DNA of 64,000 nucleotides, from NCBI RefSeq assembly GCF_000974445.1, contig NZ_BBOJ01000017.1, positions 248,001-312,000 on the forward strand, given 5' to 3'. The position numbers and the translations under genes are program-made. Shown in pieces: positions 34,880 to 43,562 of the stretch; within the stretch, counting starts at the first letter, position 1; every line of letters begins with the position of its first letter. Under the pieces are notes generated by a model that saw nothing but the letters and a program-made list of their open reading frames with translations, did not search any database and had not been told where the DNA came from. The DNA comes from Lentzea aerocolonigenes (GTDB lineage: Bacteria > Actinomycetota > Actinomycetes > Mycobacteriales > Pseudonocardiaceae).

Positions 34880-36799
34880 ATGCCACGCCGTATCAACGCG
34901 CTCGCGACCTGGCTCCACCAACTCGAGCCGGACGAGGTGGCCGCGATACTCGTGCACCGGCGTGACGTGGCCGACCGCTACATCCGCACGTTGAAGGACC
35001 TCGCGACCCAGCTCACCGACTCCGACTCGGTCCGCGCCGCGGAGGACACGCTCGACCAGGGCGCGATCGACGTGCTCGGCTCGATCGTGGCGCACGGCAA
35101 CCTCGGGACCGTCGACACCGTGTGCACCGAGTTGCGGTGCTCGGTCGACGACTTCGAACGGGCGTTGGGCGAGCTGAAGAAACGCGCGCTGGCCTGGCCG
35201 GACGGGCCGAAGCTCGTCGCGGTGAACTCGGTGCGGGCCGGCGGCGCGGTGCGCGATCAGCTGACCGGGCGGCCGAAGGCGCCGGGGAAGCGCAAGGCCT
35301 CCGAGATCTCACCGATCGTGCCAGCCATGTCCACAGTGGACGGAGTGGCTCGGCTGCTGGCGCACTGCGAGCAGGACACGTTCGACGCCCGCTACACCGG
35401 TGGCGTGGCGACGGTCGAGATCCGGCGGGTCGCGCGGGCGTTGCGGGTCACCGACGGCATGCTGCGGCTGTGGCTGGAGCTCGCGGTCGAGGCGCAGCTG
35501 CTCGGGGTGGAACGGTCCCGGCTGCTGCCCACCAAGCAGGGCGACGACTGGCTGGACTCGCAGCCCGGCGTCCGGCTCGCGGCGCTGGTGAACGCGTGGC
35601 GCCGGATGGACTGGCGGCCGGAACCCGATCAGGCACGGGCCGCGTTGCGCGACTACACCGGTGCCGCCGGACTGCTCCTGCGGCGCAGTGTGCTGGAACG
35701 GTTCTCCGCCGGCGAAGCCTTCACGGACCTGAACGAACTGGTCGCGGACCTGGTGTGGGAACGCCCCGCGGTGCACGACCCGCGCGCGACCGCGGCGGTG
35801 ATCGCCGAGATGGAGTCGCTCGGACTGGTGGCCGGCGGCGCGCTGACGCCGCTGGGCGTCGCGGTGCTCGACAGCGGTGACGTCGAGGCGGCGGCGACTC
35901 GGTTGATGCCGGCCGCGAAGGAGAAGGCCGCGTTCCAGACGGACATGACCGCGGTGGTGAACGGGCTGCCGTCACCGGAGCTGAGCGCGACGCTGAACCT
36001 GGTGGCGGACCTGGAGGACAACGACGCCGCGCGGGTGTGGCGCCTGTCCGCCGGGTCGGTGCGGCGCGCGCTGGACAGCGGGTTGTCCGCGCAGGAGGTG
36101 CTCGCGAAGCTTGCCGCCGTGTCGGAAGCGCCGTTGCCGCAGGTGATCGAGTACCAGGTGCAGGACGTGGCGCGGCGTCACGGGCAGCTGACGGTGACGG
36201 ACGTGGCGAGCTGCGTGCGGGCGGAGGATCCCGCGCTGCTGCAGGAGATCTCCCGGTCGAAGCGGCTGACTTCGCTCAAGCTGCGGTTCCTCGCGCCGAC
36301 CGTGCTGGCGTCGGCCAGGCCGATGGCGGAGACGCTGGAGGCGTTGCGCAGGGCCGGGTACGCGCCGACCGGACTGGACGCCGGTGATCAGTCCATTGTG
36401 GAGCGAGTGGAACGGCGGCGGGCGACGGCGCGCGGCGAACGCCGGCCCGACAGGTGGTGGCGGGCCGAGCTGGACGACCTGGAGCTGACGCAGCTCGCGA
36501 TCAGGCTGGTGGAGCAGGAGAGGCCGAGCGTCGGCCGGGGCACGCCGCGTGCGAACGCGGCGCGGATGCTGCGCGACCAGAACGTCTTCCTGCGTGACGA
36601 GGAGGTGCTGATCCTCGCGACGGCGCTGGTCGACGGCAGCCGCGTCGAGATCAAGTACGCGAGCGGGCCGCGCAGGACGGAGACGTACGTGATCGTGCCG
36701 ACCAAGCACCTGGAGGGCGTGCTGAGCGCGGACTGCGAGGACGGCACGAGCAGGGAGTTCGACATCGGTCACGTGCGGAAGGTCGCCGCAACGATCTGA
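34880..36799 (+). CDS. Helicase-associated protein (XPB/Ssl2-like N-terminal and WYL-like domains)
   Basis: A 639-aa protein common in actinobacteria. The N-terminal two thirds are helical with repeated short domains (LATWLHQLEPDEVAAILVHR; LDQGAIDVLGSIVAHGN). A central region resembles the XPB/Ssl2 helicase N-terminal domain (QVIEYQVQDVARRHGQLTV, FLAPTVLASARPMAETLEAL). The last 80 residues look WYL-like (VDGSRVEIKYASGPRRTETYVIVPTKH). No helicase motor motifs are present. The gene often sits beside an XPB helicase; here its neighbours are the end of a histidine kinase gene and DUF2461. A role in DNA repair is inferred only. Confidence 0.8.
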   Translation: MPRRINALATWLHQLEPDEVAAILVHRRDVADRYIRTLKDLATQLTDSDSVRAAEDTLDQGAIDVLGSIVAHGNLGTVDTVCTELRCSVDDFERALGELKKRALAWPDGPKLVAVNSVRAGGAVRDQLTGRPKAPGKRKASEISPIVPAMSTVDGVARLLAHCEQDTFDARYTGGVATVEIRRVARALRVTDGMLRLWLELAVEAQLLGVERSRLLPTKQGDDWLDSQPGVRLAALVNAWRRMDWRPEPDQARAALRDYTGAAGLLLRRSVLERFSAGEAFTDLNELVADLVWERPAVHDPRATAAVIAEMESLGLVAGGALTPLGVAVLDSGDVEAAATRLMPAAKEKAAFQTDMTAVVNGLPSPELSATLNLVADLEDNDAARVWRLSAGSVRRALDSGLSAQEVLAKLAAVSEAPLPQVIEYQVQDVARRHGQLTVTDVASCVRAEDPALLQEISRSKRLTSLKLRFLAPTVLASARPMAETLEALRRAGYAPTGLDAGDQSIVERVERRRATARGERRPDRWWRAELDDLELTQLAIRLVEQERPSVGRGTPRANAARMLRDQNVFLRDEEVLILATALVDGSRVEIKYASGPRRTETYVIVPTKHLEGVLSADCEDGTSREFDIGHVRKVAATI

Positions 36800-36800
36800 G

Positions 36801-37913
36801 TCAGGGCACCGAGAACGCCATCTCCAGCCCACCGCCCGGACGTGGCACCGCCCGCACCGACCCGCCGTGCGCCTTCGCGATCGACGCGACGATCGAGAGC
36901 CCCAGGCCGACGCCGCGGCCGGATCCCGCGCGTTGTTTGCGCAGCTGGCGGAACGGTTCGAACAGCCAGCCGACCTGGTCGGCGGGCACGTCCGGTCCGG
37001 TGTTGCACACGTGCAGGGCCGAATCCCCTCCAGTGCGAACGGAAACCAGTCCGCCCGCGTGGTTGTAGGTGATGGCGTTGTCGACGAGGTTGACCACGAG
37101 CCGTTCCAGCAGAACGGGGTCACCGGACACGATCTGGGGCGACATCGCCGCTTCCAGCCGCACTCCGGCCTGCTCGGCGGCGTGTCTGCGGCTGTCCAGG
37201 ACACCGCGTGCCACGTCGTCGAGCCGCACCGGCTCCTCGTGCTCCAGCCCGCGGTCGCTGCGGGCGAGCAGCAGCAGCCCTTCGATGAGCGACTCGGTGC
37301 GCACGTTCATCACCAGCAGCCGTTCGCACAGGTCCCGCAGATCCGGGCCCGCGTTCCGGCGCGCCATCGCGATCTCGATCATCGTGCGCTGGGTGGCGAG
37401 CGGGGTGCGCAGCTCGTGCGAGGCGTTGGCGACGAACCGCTTCTGGCTGTCGAACGACGCGGCGAGCCGGTCGAGCATCCCGTCGAAGGTGTCCGCGAGC
37501 TCGGTCAGCTCGTCGCGCGGGCCGGGCATCCTGATCCGCTCGTGCAAGCTGTCCGCCTCCAGCCGCTGCGCCGTCGCGACGACCTCCTGCACGGGGCGCA
37601 GCATCCGCACGGCGGCGAACCACCCCAGTGCCAGCGCCACGACCGCCATCACGGCCAGTGCCACGCCGGACTGCACGACGAGTGTCTGCAGCACTTCCTG
37701 GCGGTACTGCGAGAGGTCCGTGCCGGAGCTGCCGACCACGGGCGCGGAACCGGGGACGGGTGCGGGCAGGTCGTCCGTCGACTGGCCGGGAGGAGCCCCG
37801 GCCGTGTCCGGCAACGCGGTGCGCACCAGCAGGTAGTTGGTCGCCAGCAGAATCGCGCCGCCGAGCAGGAACAGGCCGCCGCACATCAGCGCGAGCCGCA
37901 GCTTGACCGACAT
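36801..37913 (-). CDS. Sensor histidine kinase of a two-component system
   Basis: A 370-aa membrane kinase. Transmembrane helices at about 5-30 and 82-103 enclose a short Pro/Asp-rich extracellular sensor of about 50 residues. HAMP 104-155 follows, then the phosphorylated H166 in VANASHELRTPLATQR and an ATPase with N box NLVDNAITYNHAGG and G box GRGVGLGLSIV. ATG 37913 lies 8 bp after the response regulator stop, so the two are co-transcribed. The divergent efflux-type operon suggests an antimicrobial or envelope signal. Confidence 0.92.
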   Translation of the reverse strand: MSVKLRLALMCGGLFLLGGAILLATNYLLVRTALPDTAGAPPGQSTDDLPAPVPGSAPVVGSSGTDLSQYRQEVLQTLVVQSGVALAVMAVVALALGWFAAVRMLRPVQEVVATAQRLEADSLHERIRMPGPRDELTELADTFDGMLDRLAASFDSQKRFVANASHELRTPLATQRTMIEIAMARRNAGPDLRDLCERLLVMNVRTESLIEGLLLLARSDRGLEHEEPVRLDDVARGVLDSRRHAAEQAGVRLEAAMSPQIVSGDPVLLERLVVNLVDNAITYNHAGGLVSVRTGGDSALHVCNTGPDVPADQVGWLFEPFRQLRKQRAGSGRGVGLGLSIVASIAKAHGGSVRAVPRPGGGLEMAFSVP

Positions 37914-37921
37914 CCGCGCGG

Positions 37922-38581
37922 CTAGTCGCGCAACTGGTAACCGACCCCTGACACCGTGCGGATGACCTGCGGTTCGCCCAGCTTGCGGCGCAGGGTCATC
38001 ATCGTGACCCGCACGGCGTTGGTGAACGGATCCACGTTGACGTCCCATGCCTTCTCCAGCAGCTCCTCGGCGCTGACGACCGCACCTTCGGCGCGCATCA
38101 GCACTTCCAGCACGGCGAACTCCTTGCGCGACAGGTTGACGAACCTCTCGTCGCGGAACACCTGGTGCCGTCCGACGTCGAGGCTGATGCCCGCGCGGCG
38201 CAGCACCGGTGGCAACGCGGGCCGCGCGCGCCGTCCCAACGCCTGCACCCGTGCCAGCAGTTCCGCCCAGGCGAACGGTTTCGGCAGGTAGTCGTCCGCG
38301 CCGAGGCCGAGTCCGTGCACCCGGTCCGCGACGTCGCCCGACGCGGTCAGCATGATCACGCGGGTGTCGCTGCCGTTGTCGATGATCGCCCGGCACACGT
38401 CGTCGCCGTGCACGCCCGGCAGGTCCCGGTCCAGCACGACGACGTCGTACCGGTTCACGGCGATGTACTCCAGCGCCTGTTCTCCGTCGCCGCAGACGTC
38501 GACCGCCATCGACGCCTGTCGCAGGCCCTCCGCGACGGCGTCGGCGAGCATCTCCTCGTCCTCGACCACCAGGATTCGCAA
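37922..38581 (-). CDS. OmpR-family response regulator
   Basis: A 219-aa regulator. Receiver with acidic pocket VVEDEE, phosphoacceptor D51 in VVVLDRDLPG and Lys in YLPKPF; winged helix at the end (LSRKEFAVLEVLMRAEG, VRVTMMTLRRKLG, VSGVGYQLRD). The start is TTG at 38581, with AAGGGGG 6 nt upstream; no ATG or GTG fits as well. It probably controls the divergent lipoprotein-adaptor-ABC operon across 135 bp. Confidence 0.93.
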   Translation of the reverse strand: MRILVVEDEEMLADAVAEGLRQASMAVDVCGDGEQALEYIAVNRYDVVVLDRDLPGVHGDDVCRAIIDNGSDTRVIMLTASGDVADRVHGLGLGADDYLPKPFAWAELLARVQALGRRARPALPPVLRRAGISLDVGRHQVFRDERFVNLSRKEFAVLEVLMRAEGAVVSAEELLEKAWDVNVDPFTNAVRVTMMTLRRKLGEPQVIRTVSGVGYQLRD

Positions 38582-38716
38582 GCCCGACCCCCTTATTCCG
38601 TGCCAAGTGTGGCGCGCAGGCCCATAAGACGGCCATAAGCATCCGCACTTACGGTGGCGGAATCACCCGCCCGGTAGACATTCAGCCATCCGCAGGAAAC
38701 GCCCTGAGGGGGAATC

Positions 38717-39250
38717 ATGAAAACTGCCGGTCTGTTCGGCGCGATTGTGCTCGCCGCATTGCTGACCACGTCGTGCGCGGGCAACTCCGACCCGAATGTC
38801 GCCTCCGCTCCGGGCAGCACGCAATCGAACACTGCTCCTGGCGGCGAGGACGCGTACTCCAAATGCATGCGCGACAACGGCGCCGAGGTGCAGTCCCAGG
38901 AAATCCCGAACAACGGGAGCGGCCGGGGAACGGCGCAACAGGGCACTCTGCCGCAGGTCGACCAGGAGAAGCAGCGCGCGGCCCACGAGAAGTGCCGCCA
39001 GCACCTGCCCGACGGCGGCAACCCGAAGCCGATGAACCCGGAGCAGCTCGAGCAGGCGCGCAAGTTCGCCAAGTGCATGCGCGACGAGGGCGTGCAGTAC
39101 CCGGATCCGAAGCCGGAGGACGGCGGGGACGGTGCCGCGAAGCTGCCCGACGGCGTCGACGTCCACGACCCGGCCGTGCAGGAGAAGATCCGGCGTTGCT
39201 CGGCCAAGACCGGCGGTGACGCCCCCGGCTCCTCCGGTTCGACGAAATGA
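38717..39250 (+). CDS. Lipoprotein with duplicated KCMRDxG motif
   Basis: A 177-aa surface lipoprotein. Lipobox LTTSC puts the lipidated Cys at 20, followed by a disordered linker. A motif is repeated, KCMRDNG at 49-55 and KCMRDEG at 119-125, with further Cys at 93 and 161. Each KCMR repeat is followed by charged residues and a Cys about 40 residues on, suggesting two small disulfide-linked units. It is the first gene of the efflux-type operon and overlaps the adaptor start (ATGA). Such lipoproteins commonly precede adaptor-MacB genes in actinomycetes; function unknown. Confidence 0.8.
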   Translation: MKTAGLFGAIVLAALLTTSCAGNSDPNVASAPGSTQSNTAPGGEDAYSKCMRDNGAEVQSQEIPNNGSGRGTAQQGTLPQVDQEKQRAAHEKCRQHLPDGGNPKPMNPEQLEQARKFAKCMRDEGVQYPDPKPEDGGDGAAKLPDGVDVHDPAVQEKIRRCSAKTGGDAPGSSGSTK

Positions 39251-40308
39251 CCGAGGAGGCCGGGCCGTCCGCCGCCAGGAGACGGCGGCGCAAGCGGGCG
39301 GTCTGGATCGCCGTCGTCCTCGCGTTCGCCGGGACGGCAGGAGCGGTGACGTTCACCCGGCTGGTCTCGGCACCGGCGTCGTCCGCACCGCCCGTCGCTC
39401 CGCCAGCCACCACGCAGGTGACCCGCACGACGCTCACCGACCGGATCAAGGTCGACGGCGATCTGGGCACCGGCACGCCGGTCGCGGTGACGGGACGCAG
39501 GCCGGGCACGCTCACGCGTCTTCCGGCGGCGGGTGAACAGCTGGAACGCGGAAAGGTGCTGTACGAGGTGAACGCGGTCGAGGTGCCGGTGTTCTTCGGC
39601 GGGACGCCCCTGTACCGGGAGATGCGCAACGGGGTCCCCGACGGTGACGACGTGAAGATGCTGCAGGAGAACCTCCTCGCACTCGGCTACTCGGAACTCG
39701 GGGCGGCGAGCGGGAAGTTCGGCCCGAGGACCGCGGCCGCGGTGAAGCGCTGGCAGAAGTCGCTCAAGGCCGAGCAGACCGGCGTCGTGCAGCCCGGTGA
39801 CGTGATCGTCGTGGCCGGTCCGGTCCGGGTGCACGCGGTGACCGCGCAGCCAGGCGCCCCCGCCGAGGGTCCGCTGCTGACCGTGACGGGCCTCGACCGG
39901 CTGGTGTCGGTGGAGCTCACGGAGGCGCAGCGGCGGCTCGCTCGGGTGGACGCGAAGGTGAAGGTGTACCTGCCGGGTGGGAAGGACACCCCCGGCACGG
40001 TGCGCGAGGTCGCCGTGAAGACCGTGGAGGACAAGTCGAAACCGGTCGCCACGGTGACGCTGGACGACGCGGCGCCCGCCGAACCGGGACGCGTCACCGT
40101 CGAGTTCGACGGCGAGAAGCGGGAGAACGTGCTGGCCGTGCCGGTGCAGGCGCTGCTCGCCGTGCGCGAGGGCGGGTACGCCGTCGAGGTCGTGGAGGGC
40201 GGGAAGAGCCGCTACCTGGCCGTCCGGACGGGGATGTTCGCCGGCGGGATGGTCGAGATCACCGGCGACGGCCTCACCGAGGGCATGACGGTGGTGACGA
40301 CGTCGTGA
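39247..40308 (+). CDS. Membrane-fusion-type adaptor with peptidoglycan-binding domain
   Basis: A 353-aa exported protein with one N-terminal membrane helix ([20 protein letters not shown]). The adaptor (HlyD/MacA-like) part is split by a peptidoglycan_binding_1 domain at about 130-180 ([14 protein letters not shown]...[15 protein letters not shown]). The barrel and membrane-proximal parts follow ([30 protein letters not shown]). It links the ABC exporter that follows to the cell wall. Start and stop overlap both neighbours by 4 bp. Confidence 0.85.
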   Translation: MTEEAGPSAARRRRRKRAVWIAVVLAFAGTAGAVTFTRLVSAPASSAPPVAPPATTQVTRTTLTDRIKVDGDLGTGTPVAVTGRRPGTLTRLPAAGEQLERGKVLYEVNAVEVPVFFGGTPLYREMRNGVPDGDDVKMLQENLLALGYSELGAASGKFGPRTAAAVKRWQKSLKAEQTGVVQPGDVIVVAGPVRVHAVTAQPGAPAEGPLLTVTGLDRLVSVELTEAQRRLARVDAKVKVYLPGGKDTPGTVREVAVKTVEDKSKPVATVTLDDAAPAEPGRVTVEFDGEKRENVLAVPVQALLAVREGGYAVEVVEGGKSRYLAVRTGMFAGGMVEITGDGLTEGMTVVTTS

Positions 40309-40988
40309 GCCCTGTTCTGGCGTTGACGGGCGTGTCGAAGACCTACCGCGGTGGCGTCCAGGCGTTACGACCGTGCGACCTGCGGGTGGAAGCGGGCGAG
40401 ATGCTCGGCATCGTGGGCCCGTCGGGCTCCGGCAAGTCGACGATGCTGCACCTGATGGGCACGCTCGACCGCCCGTCGACGGGTGCGGTGCTGGTCAACG
40501 GCCACGACACCGGCAAGCTGACCGACCGGCGGCTGTCCGCGCTGCGGGCGTGGTGGATCGGCTTCGTCTTCCAGCAGTTCCACCTCACCGAGGGCTTCAC
40601 GGCGAGGGAGAACGTGATGGCGGCCCTGGTGTACCGCGGCGTCCCCGCCCGCAACCGCAGGGCCGCGGCCGACGAGGCACTCGCCCGGGTGGGGCTCGCT
40701 CACCGCGCCGGCCACCTGCCCACCGAGATGTCCGGCGGCGAGAAGCAACGGGTCGCCATCGCACGGGCGCTGGTGAACCGGCCGAGCATCGTGCTGGCCG
40801 ACGAACCGACCGGCAACCTCGACACGAAGTCCGGCGCGGAGGTGCTGCGGCTGCTGCGCGAACTGCACGCCGACGGCACGACGATCGCGATCATCACCCA
40901 CGACGTGCAGATCGCGGCGAGCCTGCCGCGCCGGGTGGAGATGCTGGACGGGGAGCTGCGGACGGACACGGGAGGCGGCCGTGCCTGA
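40305..40988 (+). CDS. ABC transporter ATPase (MacB type)
   Basis: A 227-aa ATPase. Walker [11 protein letters not shown]-loop [13 protein letters not shown], signature [15 protein letters not shown], Walker [18 protein letters not shown]-loop ITHD. The GTG start overlaps the adaptor stop (GTGA), and its last 8 bp overlap the permease start. It powers the exporter built with the neighbouring permease and adaptor. Confidence 0.95.
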   Translation: MSPVLALTGVSKTYRGGVQALRPCDLRVEAGEMLGIVGPSGSGKSTMLHLMGTLDRPSTGAVLVNGHDTGKLTDRRLSALRAWWIGFVFQQFHLTEGFTARENVMAALVYRGVPARNRRAAADEALARVGLAHRAGHLPTEMSGGEKQRVAIARALVNRPSIVLADEPTGNLDTKSGAEVLRLLRELHADGTTIAIITHDVQIAASLPRRVEMLDGELRTDTGGGRA

Positions 40989-42192
40989 AGTACCCCTCCC
41001 CCATGCCACCCGCCTGCCACCCGGCGACGTCCTCCGCCTCGGCACGGTGGGCGTCCGCACCCGCCCCGTCCGCACGGTCCTCGCCGCACTGGGCATCGCC
41101 ATCGGCATCGCCGCACTCATCGCGGTCGTGAGCATCCCGGCGTCGAACCAGGCCGCGTTGCGCGCCCAACTCGCTGCCCTGGGCCCGAACCTGCTCACAG
41201 TCGCACCGGGCACGAACATCGCCGGCGGCAAGGCGAAGCTGCCCCCGGTGGCCGTCGACATGATCCGCAGGATCGGACCCGTGCGGTCGGTGAGCGCGAC
41301 CGGCGAGACCGGCGCGACCGTGCGGCGCACCGACCTGGTGCCCGCGCAGGAGACCGGCGGGCTGAGCGTCAAGGCGGCGCGGCTCGACCTGCTGCCGGTG
41401 CTCGGGGGCTCGGTGCGCACCGGGCGGTTCCTCGACCAGGCGACCGAGGCGTTCCCCGTGGCCGTGCTCGGGGCGCGGGCCGCGAGGGTGCTCGGCACCG
41501 AGCTGAGGCCCGGGCTGCCCGCTCCCTCGGTGTGGATCAAGGACCGCTGGTTCACCGTGATCGGCGTGCTCGCGGCCAACCCGCTCGCGTTCGAGGTCGA
41601 CAACGCCGTGCTGGTCGGGTGGAAGGCGGCCGAGGCGCACCTCGGGTTCGACGGCTCGCCCGGCCAGATCTACGTGCGGGCCGACGACCGCGCGGTGGAG
41701 GCGGTGAAGTCGGTGCTCGGACGGACGGCCAACCCGAAGAGCCCCAACGAGGTGCTGGTCAGCCGGCCGTCGGACGCGCTCGCCGCCCAGCAGCTCGTCG
41801 AGCAGGCGTACTCGGGGCTGTTCCTCGGACTGGGCGGGGTGGCGTTGCTGGTCGGGGGCATCGGGGTGGCGAACACCATGGTCATCTCCGTGCTCGAACG
41901 GCGCCGCGAGATCGGGCTGCGGCGCGCGCTCGGTGCCAGCAGGCGGCAGATCAGCGGTCAGTTCCTGGCGGAGGCCGTCGTGCTCGCGGGCATCGGCGGC
42001 GGTATCGGCCTGCTGATCGGGGTGGCGGCGACCGCCGTCTACGCCGCGTCGCAGGGATGGCCTGCCGTGCTCCCCCTGACCGCGCTCGCGGGCGGGGTGG
42101 GCGCGGCCGTTGTGGTCGGTGTGCTCGCCGGGGTCTACCCGGCGGTGCGGGCGTCGCGGCTCACCCCCACCGAGGCGCTGGCGACCACGTGA
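40981..42192 (+). CDS. MacB/FtsX-type ABC transporter permease
   Basis: A 403-aa permease: one N-terminal helix ([20 protein letters not shown]), an extracellular MacB_PCD domain of about 220 residues, then three helices of the FtsX domain with [23 protein letters not shown] start. It is the last gene of the operon lipoprotein-adaptor-ATPase-permease, closed by a perfect hairpin. Substrate unknown; control by the divergent two-component system is likely. Confidence 0.93.
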   Translation: MPEVPLPHATRLPPGDVLRLGTVGVRTRPVRTVLAALGIAIGIAALIAVVSIPASNQAALRAQLAALGPNLLTVAPGTNIAGGKAKLPPVAVDMIRRIGPVRSVSATGETGATVRRTDLVPAQETGGLSVKAARLDLLPVLGGSVRTGRFLDQATEAFPVAVLGARAARVLGTELRPGLPAPSVWIKDRWFTVIGVLAANPLAFEVDNAVLVGWKAAEAHLGFDGSPGQIYVRADDRAVEAVKSVLGRTANPKSPNEVLVSRPSDALAAQQLVEQAYSGLFLGLGGVALLVGGIGVANTMVISVLERRREIGLRRALGASRRQISGQFLAEAVVLAGIGGGIGLLIGVAATAVYAASQGWPAVLPLTALAGGVGAAVVVGVLAGVYPAVRASRLTPTEALATT

Positions 42193-42196
42193 AAAA

Positions 42197-42230
42197 CCGC
42201 ACCCCCGGCGGAAGATCGCCGGGGGTGCGG
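42197..42230. terminator. Terminator after the exporter operon
   Basis: A perfect 14-bp stem (42197-42210 / 42217-42230) with a 6-nt loop, 4 bp past the permease stop. The convergent 117-aa gene ends 12 bp further, so it can act in both directions. Confidence 0.85.
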
Positions 42231-42242
42231 TGCCGGGCCTGA

Positions 42243-42596
42243 TCAGCCGCGGCTCTGGAAACCGAACGAGTTGAGGTAGTAGCCGCCGCAGTCCACCCAG
42301 AGGTGCCAGCGGCCCGCGCCGACCCACGGGGTGTAGTACGTGCCGCCGTTGGAGCACCGGCCGTACAGACGCACTTGACCGCTGACCACGGTGCAGTACG
42401 CGTCGACCCTGCGAGCCGTCGCGGTCCAGTCACAGCGCCAGTTGGCCTGGATGCCGACCTGGTCACCGGTGCTCTGGACGACCTGCGGCACGGCGGCGGG
42501 CGCTGCGGTGGCACCCGCCGCGTTCATGGTCGCGACGCCACCGAACACGGCGAGCACGAGCAGCAGAACGCTCGTCATTCGCTTGATTGCGGACAT
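42243..42596 (-). CDS. Small secreted cysteine-containing protein, function unknown
   Basis: A 117-aa preprotein. Sec signal up to about residue 33 (SVLLLVLAVFGGVATMNAAGATA), then a mature domain of about 80 residues with four Cys (WRCDW, AYCTVV, GRCSNGG, VDCGGYY), enough for two disulfides. It is rich in Gly, Tyr and Trp, like small beta-sheet domains. ATG 42596 has GAGGGGAAG upstream. It is divergent from the MerR-type regulator over about 300 bp that contain repeated motifs, so it may be the regulator's target. Confidence 0.8.
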   Translation of the reverse strand: MSAIKRMTSVLLLVLAVFGGVATMNAAGATAAPAAVPQVVQSTGDQVGIQANWRCDWTATARRVDAYCTVVSGQVRLYGRCSNGGTYYTPWVGAGRWHLWVDCGGYYLNSFGFQSRG

Positions 42597-42902
42597 CTGA
42601 CTTCCCCTCTTGTGCTTGCGGCAGAACACGGGAAAGCCTCTTCCGAACAACGCCTTTGTCCCAGAAGTGGAAGGAAAAACTTCCACACGACTTCGCCTAG
42701 CACAACCGAACACCCGGACCCAGCAAGGGAAAGAAGTTCTTCCACTTGATCAATCGAGGGGCCAGAAACAACTTATGCCCGTCTTATAAACGCGATGGGA
42801 GACTTGTTCACCAGGGGCGGGTCCGCAGTTGCACTCTTCTCGAGCGGGCCTGAGACAACAGGGGGAAAACTCAATGCACCAACTTTGGAAGTGGTGCGGG
42901 TA
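42597..42902. promoter_or_regulatory. Divergent promoter region with repeated AAGTGGAAG words
   Basis: 306 bp between the secreted-protein gene and the MerR-type gene, AT-richer than the rest of the window. The word aagtggaag occurs at 42665-42673, with an inverted partner cttccac at 42680-42686 forming a 7-bp palindrome. It occurs again, inverted, at 42739-42747. Such spaced inverted words are plausible operator half-sites for the regulator. Exact -35/-10 elements are not clear. Confidence 0.45.
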
Positions 42903-43496
42903 ATGTCAGACCTCGCCGCCAGACAGATGACGATCGACGAGTTCGCCGCCGAGATCGGCATGACCACCCGCACCGTCCGCTCGTACCAGGCACGTGGCCT
43001 GCTGCCGGCTCCGAACCGCCTGGGCCGGTCGCCGATGTACGACGATTTCCACCTCGCGCGCATGCGCACAGTGCTGCGGTTGCAGCACCGGGGACTGCCG
43101 CTGGAGGCGATCCGGGTGCTGCTGGCACCGGATCTCGTGCTGCGCCAGTTCCTCCCGACCGGCAACGCGCTCGTGTGCGCGTTGCGCCAGAACCCCGAGC
43201 TGCTGCACTCCGCGATCGAGTGCGGAGTCGTCACGCAGCTGCCCGACGGGACGCTCGAGGTGCGCAACGCACGGGCCGTGCTCGCCGCCGGGCGAACGGG
43301 CGCGCCCATCGCCCACACGGTGAGCGTCCTCGTCCAAGCCGTCTCCGCACTGCAGCCGCACGCGGAGTCCGCGCTCGCCGAGGTGCGGCGATCGGCGCAG
43401 TCCGTGCCGCCGGAGAACCTCGCCGAGCTCGCGGTGGAGGCGTTCCGGATCGCGGTGATGTCGGTCGCGGGTCGCGGTGTCCCCCGAACCGCCTGA
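42903..43496 (+). CDS. MerR-family transcriptional regulator
   Basis: A regulator of about 197 aa. The MerR winged helix is seen in MTIDEFAAEIGMTTRTVRSYQARGLLPAP followed by YDDFHLARMRTVLRLQHRGLPLEAI; the helical remainder has no recognised effector domain and one notable Cys pair (VCALRQNPELLHSAIECG). ATG 42903 is preferred, but an in-frame start at 42795 would add 36 residues. It lies 66 bp upstream of the NACHT-LRR gene in the same direction and may share its transcript. Confidence 0.83.
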   Translation: MSDLAARQMTIDEFAAEIGMTTRTVRSYQARGLLPAPNRLGRSPMYDDFHLARMRTVLRLQHRGLPLEAIRVLLAPDLVLRQFLPTGNALVCALRQNPELLHSAIECGVVTQLPDGTLEVRNARAVLAAGRTGAPIAHTVSVLVQAVSALQPHAESALAEVRRSAQSVPPENLAELAVEAFRIAVMSVAGRGVPRTA

Positions 43497-43562
43497 TGAA
43501 TTCCTGGTTGCCTGTAAGCGAAAAGCCGGTGGGCAGCTACGACGGGTACCGATACTGGCGGT

